Positions 35,138-42,644 of a stretch of 64,000 bases of DNA are shown here, one piece after another (the first letter of the stretch is position 1; each line of letters opens with the position of its first letter). The DNA comes from Phycisphaerae bacterium (GTDB lineage Bacteria > Planctomycetota > Phycisphaerae > Sedimentisphaerales > Anaerohalosphaeraceae), in NCBI GenBank assembly GCA_012729675.1, contig JAAYCR010000058.1:62001-126000 (forward strand), in the 5' to 3' direction. Below the pieces are notes generated by a model. That model ran no database searches. It was not told the origin of the DNA and saw only the letters and a program-made list of their open reading frames with translations. A program made the translations under genes and the position numbers.

Positions 35138-36451
35138 TCACTCTCCCGATGGCGTTGCGTTGGTGTTGCCGGAGTTGCCGGGGCGGTTTTGGTTTTGGCC
35201 GCCGCCGGGTTTCTTGCCGCGTCTTTTTTTGCGGCGGTTCTTATTACGTTGCCCGCCTTCGCCGGGACGCTGCTGAGTAGGTGAGGACTCCCTTGCTGCG
35301 TTGTTTTGCAGGCGGTTCGACCTGTTGTTTTGTTTGGGGCGGCGGTCGGAAGCGTTTCTCTCGACTCGTCCCTCCGCCGGACAGGCGGGACATTGACCAC
35401 AAGCGGACTGGTCGGCCGTTGCCATTGCTGCGTCCTGTTCCTGAATGGCTTCATCCTCGACCTCTTCGGTCATAACGGTCTCCACTGGTGATGAACGCGA
35501 AGCCCGGGAAGGGTTTACCGGCTGCGATTTGATATCTTGCTCCTGTGCTCCCTTTCCGTCCAGGGGCAGCAGTTCATCGACCGGCCAGGCCGTGCGGTCG
35601 CCCAGCGAATCCTGAACGACGACCAACTGCGTGAGAATCTGCACATCGACGACCTTGCCGACGCCTTTGGGCGTGCGCACGGTGGCATTGCGGTGCGGCA
35701 GTTTGTCTTTCATTTCCATATAGGTCTGGTCTTCGTACCGCAAACAGCACTTGAGCCGTCCGCAGTGGCCGCTGATCTTGGATGGGTCGAGCGTGGCCTT
35801 TTGCAGTTTGGCCATCCGCATATTGACCGGTTCGAGGATTTTCAGAAACCGGCTGCAGCAGCACTGCTGGCCGCAAGTCTCGTAGTCGCTGACGAGTTTG
35901 GCCTCGTCGCGGGCGCCGATCTGCCGCAGTTCGATGCGCGTCTGGTACTCGCGGGCCAACGTCTTAACCAGATCGCGAAAATCGACGCGGCACTCGCTGG
36001 TAAAGTAATACACGATGCGTTCGCCGCCGAACAGATGCTCGGCCTCAACAATCCGCATCGGCAGGCCGAATTCCTTGATGTACTTTTCGCAGCATTCGAT
36101 CTCTTCCTTTTCAGATTTAATCAGATGTTCCTGCTCGCGGATGTCTTCATGTGTGGCAAATCGCATAAATGTCCCACCCTGACCGACGGGGGAATTGGGG
36201 CCGGGGGTGCCGTAATAGGCCTCGACCTGTTCGGGCGTACTGCGGAACTGGCCGCCGCGATAGTTGTGTACGCCGACGCTCTCGCCCAACTCCAGCCCGC
36301 GTTCGGTTTTGACGATGACCTTGCTGCTGAGCTTGGGGATGTGGCTTTCGTTGTGCTCAAACCAGCCCATCATCCCCAGCCGGCCATATCTGACCAGCAT
36401 ATATTTTGTATTTTTAGGCCCTTTGGGCTTTGTGTTTTCAGGTTGTGACAT
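35138..36451 (-). CDS. PSP1-domain protein (YaaT/RicT-like) with a long basic tail
   Basis: 437 residues. Residues 15-275 form the PSP1 domain: LVRYGRLGMMGWFEHNE, YYFTSECRVDFRDLVK, CGQQCCCSRFL and SGHCGRLKCCLRYE. The cysteines match those that in Bacillus RicT bind an iron-sulfur cluster. Residues 320-437 are low-complexity and basic, ending RRKKRRGKKPGGG and Q/N/G/S repeats, and suggest RNA or polyanion binding. In Bacillus the Ric (Y) complex acts on RNase Y. The RicA and RicF partners are not visible here. It lies between holB and metG, as yaaT does in Bacillus. Confidence 0.88.
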   Translation of the reverse strand: MSQPENTKPKGPKNTKYMLVRYGRLGMMGWFEHNESHIPKLSSKVIVKTERGLELGESVGVHNYRGGQFRSTPEQVEAYYGTPGPNSPVGQGGTFMRFATHEDIREQEHLIKSEKEEIECCEKYIKEFGLPMRIVEAEHLFGGERIVYYFTSECRVDFRDLVKTLAREYQTRIELRQIGARDEAKLVSDYETCGQQCCCSRFLKILEPVNMRMAKLQKATLDPSKISGHCGRLKCCLRYEDQTYMEMKDKLPHRNATVRTPKGVGKVVDVQILTQLVVVQDSLGDRTAWPVDELLPLDGKGAQEQDIKSQPVNPSRASRSSPVETVMTEEVEDEAIQEQDAAMATADQSACGQCPACPAEGRVERNASDRRPKQNNRSNRLQNNAARESSPTQQRPGEGGQRNKNRRKKRRGKKPGGGQNQNRPGNSGNTNATPSGE

Positions 36452-36512
36452 CTATATTAATAATCTCCACTGTGGGGCATATTATATTCTTACAGCCGAC
36501 CGCGCTGCGGTC

Positions 36513-37658
36513 TTAACCGATTGAACTTACAGACAGGCTTATTATATCCGAATGGGTCAGATTGAACAAGAGTTGCTCAAAAATCAGCTTTTCGTTGACG
36601 CTGGCGTCCACCCAGCGGGTCAATTCAGCCATTTGAGCGACAAGCAGAGCCAGATGTTCCGGATTGTACTTGTCGGCTAACTGGCGGATCACGGCCTTTT
36701 GGTCGGCGTTGACAAGGTTTTCGGTAGCCCTGGTTTTGAGCTTCAAGGCGTCGGCCAAGGCCAGCATCGCCATCTGGATCAGGCCTTTTTGCGCCCGGCG
36801 GTTGATGTCGGTCGTGCTGACATTCTCCGACGCGGCCGTCCATGCGGCGGCAATCTGCTTGGCGGCCTTGCCCATCCATTCGGCCTGCTCCAGCACATCG
36901 GGCAGCGTCGCCCCGGCCAGCCGTTCCAACAGGGCACGTTTAATCAGATACGGACTGTCGCCTTTTGTTTCCAACGACGCCCACGCGATGGCCTGTCCCA
37001 GACGGCCTTCAGAGAACCCGGCCCAATAGCCGCTTTCCGGCTCTTCAATCCCTGCTTCCGCAAGTTTTTGGACAATAACGCCGGCCGCGACCGGCCCGAA
37101 GCGAACCACGTGGCACCGTGACAGAATCGTCGGCAGCATCTTTTCCATCCGGCTGCAAATCAGAATTATTACACAAAACGGCGGCGGCTCTTCGAGGACT
37201 TTGAGCATCGCGTTCTGGCTGGAATTGTTGACCTTTTCGGCCTCCTGAATGACATAAACGACGTGCCCGGACATCTGCGGGCGAGTAGCGATCTTCTCGA
37301 TCAAAAATTCCCGAATAACATCCACCGGCATATCGACCGGCGGAGTCTTGTTCTTGCCGTCTTCGGTAAAGACGACCAGCTCTTTATAAATCGTCTGAAA
37401 ATCGGGGTGCGCCCCGCTTTCGAATAACAGACAGGACGGACACCGGCCGCAACTGTCGGCAAACGGCACTTCACCCGCTCGCTGCGTGCGGTTTTGGCAG
37501 AGCAGCATCTTGGCCCACGCCCGCGCGGTGGTGAACTTTCCGACGCCGTCCTGTCCGCTGAACAAATAGGCGTGCGGCATCCGCCCCGTCGCAAACGCCC
37601 GCTGCAACCCGGCTATCGCCTTGTCCTGACAGACGACCTGTCCCAGATTTACCGCCAT
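36513..37658 (-). CDS. holB: DNA polymerase III delta' subunit-like clamp-loader ATPase
   Basis: 381 residues from the ATG at 37658; an upstream extension has no ribosome site and overlaps tmk. Walker A-like SGQDGVGKFTTA has F where most have T/S, as allowed in delta'. The zinc-binding group is CGRCPSCLLFESGAHPD. VYVIQEAEKVNNSSQNAMLK carries a sensor-like segment, followed by LEEPPP and SRCHVVRF (sensor 1). The protein helps load the sliding clamp. It overlaps tmk by ten bases, indicating coupling. A perfect small hairpin (GACCGC-AGC-GCGGTC in leftward reading) directly follows the stop. Confidence 0.9.
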   Translation of the reverse strand: MAVNLGQVVCQDKAIAGLQRAFATGRMPHAYLFSGQDGVGKFTTARAWAKMLLCQNRTQRAGEVPFADSCGRCPSCLLFESGAHPDFQTIYKELVVFTEDGKNKTPPVDMPVDVIREFLIEKIATRPQMSGHVVYVIQEAEKVNNSSQNAMLKVLEEPPPFCVIILICSRMEKMLPTILSRCHVVRFGPVAAGVIVQKLAEAGIEEPESGYWAGFSEGRLGQAIAWASLETKGDSPYLIKRALLERLAGATLPDVLEQAEWMGKAAKQIAAAWTAASENVSTTDINRRAQKGLIQMAMLALADALKLKTRATENLVNADQKAVIRQLADKYNPEHLALLVAQMAELTRWVDASVNEKLIFEQLLFNLTHSDIISLSVSSIG

Positions 37659-38275
37659 CCGAACACCGCCTTTAAATGTGTGAGAACCGCCTGATGCACC
37701 TGATCGACCGTCCCGCCGGCATCCACTACCGCCAGATTGGGGCATCGCCCCTCAAGAGCCAGAAAGCCCTGCCTGACTTTGGCGTGGTAGTCGGCACCTT
37801 TTTGTTCCATTCTGTCCAAGTCGCGCTGCATCCGGCTGCGGGCGGTTTCGCCGTCAATATCAAGAATGACCGTCGCATCCGGCCAGATACGCTCCAGAGC
37901 GTCGGCGGCAATGCTGAGCACCTTATCGACGCCAAACCCGCCGGCGCAGCCCTGGTAGGCACAGGTACTCGACAGCCAGCGATCCATTACCACGCAGCGT
38001 CCGTGCACCAAGTCCGGCCCGATATGCTCAGCCCAGAGCTGCGCACGAGCGGCCATATAGAGCAGCACCTCCACGTTGTCGGCCATCGCCGTATGACAGG
38101 GGTTGAGCAGAATCTCGCGGATTTTTTCGCCGATGACCGTCGTGCCGGGGTCGCGATACGAAACGACCGCCAGCCCCCGACCGGCCAGCCACTCCGACAC
38201 CAAACGCGCTTGCGTACTCTTGCCGCACCCGTCTGGGCCATCCAGCACAACGAATTTTCCCATTTCTGCCGTCAT
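37649..38275 (-). CDS. tmk: Thymidylate kinase
   Basis: 208 residues. The P-loop is LDGPDGCGKSTQA, followed by the DR motif in VVMDRWLSSTCAYQG and the family segments TVIGEKIREILL and VILDIDGETA. It phosphorylates dTMP to dTDP. The start at 38275 is supported by a TAATG overlap with the stop of the preceding small gene. An ATG 12 bases further in is the alternative. Confidence 0.94.
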   Translation of the reverse strand: MTAEMGKFVVLDGPDGCGKSTQARLVSEWLAGRGLAVVSYRDPGTTVIGEKIREILLNPCHTAMADNVEVLLYMAARAQLWAEHIGPDLVHGRCVVMDRWLSSTCAYQGCAGGFGVDKVLSIAADALERIWPDATVILDIDGETARSRMQRDLDRMEQKGADYHAKVRQGFLALEGRCPNLAVVDAGGTVDQVHQAVLTHLKAVFGWR

Positions 38276-38475
38276 TATCGACGCTCGTTCTTTTTACTTT
38301 TTAGTGATTTCCAGTAATACCAAAAACAAGAAAGCAAAATTGCCGCCACAGACCAACCGAGCAGGGCCTGCTGACTCATTGACATAACAATCGCCAAAAA
38401 CATAGCTATAAGTGGAAATGCCAAAAGAAATAGCCACAGCACCAAAGCATCCCATTTGCCATTCCACTTAACCAT
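38275..38475 (-). CDS. Small two-span membrane protein
   Basis: 66 residues from the ATG at 38475, which has AAAGGAC seven bases upstream. Two hydrophobic segments (about residues 10-33 and 37-54) are followed by a basic tail (WKSLKSKKNERR). Unknown family. Its TAA overlaps the tmk ATG, so it is the first gene of, or is coupled to, the tmk operon. Confidence 0.7.
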   Translation of the reverse strand: MVKWNGKWDALVLWLFLLAFPLIAMFLAIVMSMSQQALLGWSVAAILLSCFWYYWKSLKSKKNERR

Positions 38476-38513
38476 TGCACGGGTCCTTTCGTTCACGGAC
38501 GGCCAATTACGTT

Positions 38514-39290
38514 TCAGATTGCCGGACCATCAGGGTCTTCTTCTTCCGGCACAAGAAACAGCACCGTCGCCAGCAACAGCGTCAGAATAATCAGGCTCTG
38601 CGTCAGATGGCTTATGCCGGAGGCCACATAATACCCTCTTGTCCCGTGCGGGGCAAGCGTCGCGGCGATGGCGACGGCGGCAATAACCGTCAGGCCGAGG
38701 GCGTAGGCCTTCAGAAGAGCACCCAGATCGCCGAGACGGAACTGACGCATAAGCCCCAGGGCTTCGGGGATCGACGTATTAAGCGCCAAAATCAACGCCG
38801 GAATCAAAAAGAAGGGCTTAACCAGAAGTGCCATCGCCCCGACGCCGGCGGTCTCCAAAAGCCAGCGGGGAAACGCCGCGGCGCTCTGATACCCCAAAAG
38901 CGACCCGACCAGCCCGGCCAGCAACCCGGCCAAGAGCCATAACATCGCCCCCAACACAAACTGCACACTCAACAGCCGCCAGAAAAAGCCCCGGCCTGTA
39001 ACCAGCAGCGTCATCGGCTCATGGGGCGCCGCGCCGTTGAGGGCGGCGGTACGCAAAAAACCCAGGTACAGCATCTGCCAGACGACCGCCATCAGCATAC
39101 AGCCAAAGCCCAGCGCAAACATCGCCCCGTCGGGGATTGTACCCTGATCCGTCTGGCCCGCCCCGCCGACGACCATCGCACGCTCCAGCAGCAGCATCAG
39201 GCCGACCTGTAAGACCGTAACCAGCATCACTTCCGGCCATCGCACGGTGAGAATCGCGTATGTTTTTTTCAAAACGTTGTTTGTGTTCAT
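38514..39290 (-). CDS. Polytopic membrane protein of unknown function
   Basis: 258 residues from the ATG at 39290; a TTG 21 bases upstream would add seven residues. Six hydrophobic segments (around residues 14-35, 52-75, 98-125, 148-170, 190-212 and 225-248) include MLVTVLQVGLMLLLERAM and MLWLLAGLLAGLVGSLLGY. It ends in an acidic tail (VPEEEDPDGPAI). The pattern resembles the general Planctomycete DUF4013-like or glycerophosphoryl-family membrane regions, but I cannot name it. It precedes the tmk cluster and follows a family A repeat. Confidence 0.7.
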   Translation of the reverse strand: MNTNNVLKKTYAILTVRWPEVMLVTVLQVGLMLLLERAMVVGGAGQTDQGTIPDGAMFALGFGCMLMAVVWQMLYLGFLRTAALNGAAPHEPMTLLVTGRGFFWRLLSVQFVLGAMLWLLAGLLAGLVGSLLGYQSAAAFPRWLLETAGVGAMALLVKPFFLIPALILALNTSIPEALGLMRQFRLGDLGALLKAYALGLTVIAAVAIAATLAPHGTRGYYVASGISHLTQSLIILTLLLATVLFLVPEEEDPDGPAI

Positions 39291-39311
39291 TCTTATTGTT
39301 AAAGCCGACAA

Positions 39312-39400
39312 GGTTTAAACCACCGAAGACGCTGAGGATACCGAATATAGGGTTAATCCAATTTTTATCGGTGTCTTCGGCGGCCTCGGCGGTTCATTTT
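39312..39400. repeat. Dispersed palindromic repeat, family A, copy 2
   Basis: TTTAAACCACCGAAGACGCT at the left, GGTGTCTTCGGCGGCCTCGG at the right and an AT-rich middle. It is nearly identical to 14106-14194. It lies between two leftward genes. Confidence 0.8.
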
Positions 39401-39498
39401 ATGGCGTCGTTGCCTCTAATTTGTTCACAATGTGCATTATACCGCCACAAGCCGCAAAAATAAAGGACTTTAGCCGGTGCGGCACATTATTCCAGATG

Positions 39499-41559
39499 TC
39501 ATTGGAAAGAAATTGGGACGGGAGATTTCTTGAACTCGCGAACGGTGGGCAGGAGGCGGTAGTCAATAATCGACCATTCGGCGGCAAACGTGCGGACAAA
39601 GGCGTCGATGCGGTCGAGTGTGTCGGCATGCAGCATCGCGTAGAGGGCGTAAGGCCAGTCGGCACAGGTGCGGCGGCGGTAGCAGTGCGTTACGGCCGGG
39701 ATGCGGGCCAGCTCACGGCCGATGGCGTCAATGAGGGACGGATCCACGACGGCACAGAACATCGCATTGGCGGTGTAGCCGAGCCGCGTGTAGTCCAGCA
39801 CGGCGGCTATCTTGTTGAGCACCCCCTTGTCGGACAGGGCTTGCATTAGCGACACAGGCGACGCGACACCTGCGGTTTTCAGAAGCTCATCAAACGGACG
39901 CACAACCAAGGGAAGCTCCTGTTGAATGGCTTCGACGGCCTGCTTTTCGTCGCAGGTCAGCGCGTTTGCAGTACACGCTTGAGCGCGATGATTTGGCAGG
40001 CTAAAGCCTGAACTACGAACAGGCAAAAACCAATCGGGGCCGGGGCCGGCAGGGTCAAAACAGACGTTGAGTTTATAGACGACCTCGGCGGCAAAGCTGT
40101 AAAACGGCAACCCCGTGGATTGCCGCAGACGATCCAGCCTCGCCTCGATTTCTTTGGTCGATGTCCCTTGCAGCGTGAACCACAGATTAAGCCGTGCGTC
40201 CCGCTGGTAGTTGTGGGACACACCGGGCAGCGTCGAAACGGCGGCAGCCGTCTGTTCGAGCCGGGCTTCGGGCACTTCGGCCGCGGCCAGCACCGCCGTG
40301 CGGCCCAAGGCACGATAGTTGAGCTGTGGACGAAAGCGACGGATAAAGCCATCGGTTTTAAGGCGGCGGATTTCGCCGAGCAGCGCGTCTTCGGTGATGT
40401 GCAGTTTGGTCGCCAGTGTTTCAAACGGACGGTCGCAAAGCGGCAGCGGGGCTTGTATGACCGCCAAGACGGATTGCTGAAACGGCGAAGAGTGAACCTT
40501 TCCTGCTGTTGATTGACGATGGACGATGGACGATGGACGATTGGGTTGTGTCAGTCGGCAGATGGGGTCTTCGGCATAGACATCCCCGCGGACGGTCAGG
40601 GCGCGGGCACGGCAGCCGCGGCAGACGTCCAGATAGCAGCACGACCCGCAGGCGCCTTGGTATTTGCCGTGGTCGCGCAGCCCGCACAACAGCGGCGAAC
40701 GTTCCCAAATACGGCCGAAGTCGAAGCCTTCGGCAACGAGATTGCCCGCCGATTGGTCGAGAAAACCGCAGGTCTGAACGTCGCCGGTACGGCTGATAAA
40801 GACAAACTCCGTCGCAGCCAGACAGCCGGGGACCTTGTCAGCGGCGGGGATTTTTTTTTGTCGCGCCACGCGGGCAAACTGCGGCCCGCAGGTCAAACGC
40901 AGGGCAATCGGCAGCCGGACTTTTAAGGCGGCGATGCGTTCCAGTACGGCCTCGTATTCAGCCGGCTCAAACAACAGGTCGCGGATTGCCTCGCCCCGCC
41001 CGACGGGAACGAGCACGAACGGATTCCAGCAGGCCGCACCAAGCGAGACGGCAAGTTCGGCAATATTATCGATGGCGTCAGCATTCAGGCGGGTCAGGGT
41101 CGTATTGATCTGAAAGCGAATCCCGACGGACTTGGCGGCTTCGACAGCGGACATCACCAGTGCAAACGCCCCGTCACTCTGGCGAAAGGCGTCGTGTGCT
41201 GCCGCGTCCGGCCCGTCCAGTGAAAACGAAAACGACAGGAGGCCTGCCTCTTTAAGACGCACCATCGCATCACGGTCGAGCCGCTCGCCGCAGGTCGCCA
41301 TCACCGGACGCAGACCGAGCGAGCGTGCATACGCGACCAGATCAAAGATATCCGCCCGCATCATCGGTTCGCCGCCGGTGAAAATCAGAACACAGCGGGT
41401 ATAGTCGGCCAACCCTTTCAGGATCGCCTTGCACGCGGCCGTATCGAGCGGATCATCGCCCGCACTGACCGCCGCAGCCCGACAATGCCGACACGCCAGC
41501 GGACACCGCCCCGTCACCTCAAACGCCGCAACGGTAGGCTTTACGATTGAGTAATTCAT
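39499..41559 (-). CDS. Fusion: radical-SAM heme-pathway enzyme (AhbC/AhbD/NirJ type) + two siroheme-decarboxylase (AhbB/AhbA-type) domains
   Basis: 686 residues. Residues 1-335: radical SAM domain with C19, C23 and C26 (CPLACRHC), FTGGEP at 60-64 and a C-terminal SPASM-like cysteine set (C264, C304, C307, C308, C313, C316), as in AhbC/AhbD/NirJ. Residues 358-500: Lrp/AsnC-like siroheme decarboxylase with GVSHNYQRD and LNLWFTL. Residues 536-680: a second one with VTHCYRRR, DWPYALYAMLH and REFKK. AhbA/B decarboxylate siroheme and AhbC/D complete heme b, so three activities may be joined. The neighbour hemB supports a tetrapyrrole role. Both linkers carry repeat-like DNA. Confidence 0.85.
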   Translation of the reverse strand: MNYSIVKPTVAAFEVTGRCPLACRHCRAAAVSAGDDPLDTAACKAILKGLADYTRCVLIFTGGEPMMRADIFDLVAYARSLGLRPVMATCGERLDRDAMVRLKEAGLLSFSFSLDGPDAAAHDAFRQSDGAFALVMSAVEAAKSVGIRFQINTTLTRLNADAIDNIAELAVSLGAACWNPFVLVPVGRGEAIRDLLFEPAEYEAVLERIAALKVRLPIALRLTCGPQFARVARQKKIPAADKVPGCLAATEFVFISRTGDVQTCGFLDQSAGNLVAEGFDFGRIWERSPLLCGLRDHGKYQGACGSCCYLDVCRGCRARALTVRGDVYAEDPICRLTQPNRPSSIVHRQSTAGKVHSSPFQQSVLAVIQAPLPLCDRPFETLATKLHITEDALLGEIRRLKTDGFIRRFRPQLNYRALGRTAVLAAAEVPEARLEQTAAAVSTLPGVSHNYQRDARLNLWFTLQGTSTKEIEARLDRLRQSTGLPFYSFAAEVVYKLNVCFDPAGPGPDWFLPVRSSGFSLPNHRAQACTANALTCDEKQAVEAIQQELPLVVRPFDELLKTAGVASPVSLMQALSDKGVLNKIAAVLDYTRLGYTANAMFCAVVDPSLIDAIGRELARIPAVTHCYRRRTCADWPYALYAMLHADTLDRIDAFVRTFAAEWSIIDYRLLPTVREFKKSPVPISFQ
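39997..40010. repeat. CAGGCT-AA-AGCCTG hairpin inside the fusion gene's second linker
   Basis: A perfect 6-bp inverted repeat followed by AACTAC. The whole reads as the CAGGCTAAAGCCTGAACTAC type known to me as an intergenic repeat in several bacterial phyla. Here it is translated, on the opposite strand, between the two decarboxylase domains. Confidence 0.5.
40515..40542. repeat. 7-bp tandem repeat (GACGATG x3 + one variant) in the first linker of the fusion gene
   Basis: Three exact GACGATG units and a fourth ending in T. It encodes part of the PNRPSSIVHRQS linker between the radical-SAM and first decarboxylase domain. The unit length is not a multiple of three, so gain or loss of one unit would shift the frame. 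Confidence 0.85.
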
Positions 41560-41608
41560 ATAAACTTATATCGCCGAAGGCGACTCCACACTTTTACCTT
41601 TTGCCTTT

Positions 41609-42583
41609 TTACTTTTGCATTATCCGTGCTGCGTCTTTGGCAAAATATGTGATAATAATATCCGCCCCCGCGCGTTTGATCGCGATCAATGTTTCGAGCA
41701 TCGTTTGCTGCACATCGCAAAGCCCCTTTTCCGCCGCGGCGTGAATCATCATATATTCGCCGGAGACATTGTAGGCCGCCAGCGGAATATCGAACCGGTC
41801 TTTGGCCTGCCGGATGATGTCCAGATACGCCAGGGCGGGCTTGACCATCACCATATCCGCCCCTTCCTCGATATCCAGCGCAATCTCACGCATCGCCTGC
41901 GCGCCCGCCGCGGGATCCATCTGGTAGCTCTTGCGGTCGCCGTCGGCCGGCGCACTGTGCGCCGCATCGCGAAACGGGCCGTAAAAAGCCGACGCAAATT
42001 TTGCGGCATAGGACAATATCGCCGTATCGGTCAACCCCGCCTCATCCAGCGCCCGACGAATCCACAGCACCCGCCCGTCCATCATATCCGACGGTGCCAC
42101 CCCGTCCGCCCCGGCGCGGGCGTGCGCAACCGCCATCTCAGAGAGCCGCTCAAGCGTCGCATCGTTATCGATCCGCCCGTCTTTGAGAATCCCGCAATGG
42201 CCGTGATCGGTATAGGCACACAGGCACACATCCGTCATCACCACCAATTCCGGTACGGCCTGCTTAATCGCCGCGACCGCCCGACACACGGCCGACTCCG
42301 CCGACCACGCCTCCGAACCGACTCCATCCTTTTTCTCCGGCAGCCCAAACAGAAGCACCGCCGGAATCCCCAGCGCAGCAATCTCCCTGGCCTCCTCGAC
42401 CACCCGATCAACGGAAAAATGAAAACAGCCGGTCATCGAGCCAATCGGCTCTTTGACCCCCCTGCCGGGACAGACAAACAGCGGATAGACAAAATCCGAC
42501 GCCGAGAGCCGCGTTTGACCCACCAGCCGCCGCATCGCAGGACTGGTTCGCAGACGCCGCATCCGTGTATAAGGAAAGGTCAT
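41609..42583 (-). CDS. hemB: Porphobilinogen synthase (delta-aminolevulinic acid dehydratase)
   Basis: 324 residues from the ATG at 42583 with GAGGA seven bases upstream. YPLFVCPG near the start and the metal-binding segment VVMTDVCLCAYTDHGHCGI (three cysteines, zinc type) are present. The two active-site lysines lie in YAAKFASAFYGPF and VMVKPALAYLD. It condenses two aminolevulinate molecules to porphobilinogen at the head of tetrapyrrole synthesis. It lies about 50 bases upstream of the siroheme-route fusion gene and 62 bases downstream of carB on the same strand. Confidence 0.96.
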   Translation of the reverse strand: MTFPYTRMRRLRTSPAMRRLVGQTRLSASDFVYPLFVCPGRGVKEPIGSMTGCFHFSVDRVVEEAREIAALGIPAVLLFGLPEKKDGVGSEAWSAESAVCRAVAAIKQAVPELVVMTDVCLCAYTDHGHCGILKDGRIDNDATLERLSEMAVAHARAGADGVAPSDMMDGRVLWIRRALDEAGLTDTAILSYAAKFASAFYGPFRDAAHSAPADGDRKSYQMDPAAGAQAMREIALDIEEGADMVMVKPALAYLDIIRQAKDRFDIPLAAYNVSGEYMMIHAAAEKGLCDVQQTMLETLIAIKRAGADIIITYFAKDAARIMQK

Positions 42584-42644
42584 TGTCAAATCCTCAAATA
42601 ACAATCAACAATCCCTTATTTTGTATCACGTCGGCTCGTTCCGT

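Noticed and set aside
33743-35284. 513-codon rightward open frame opposite metG
   Set aside because: metG motifs (HIGH, KMSKS) are on the other strand. The frame has no domain.
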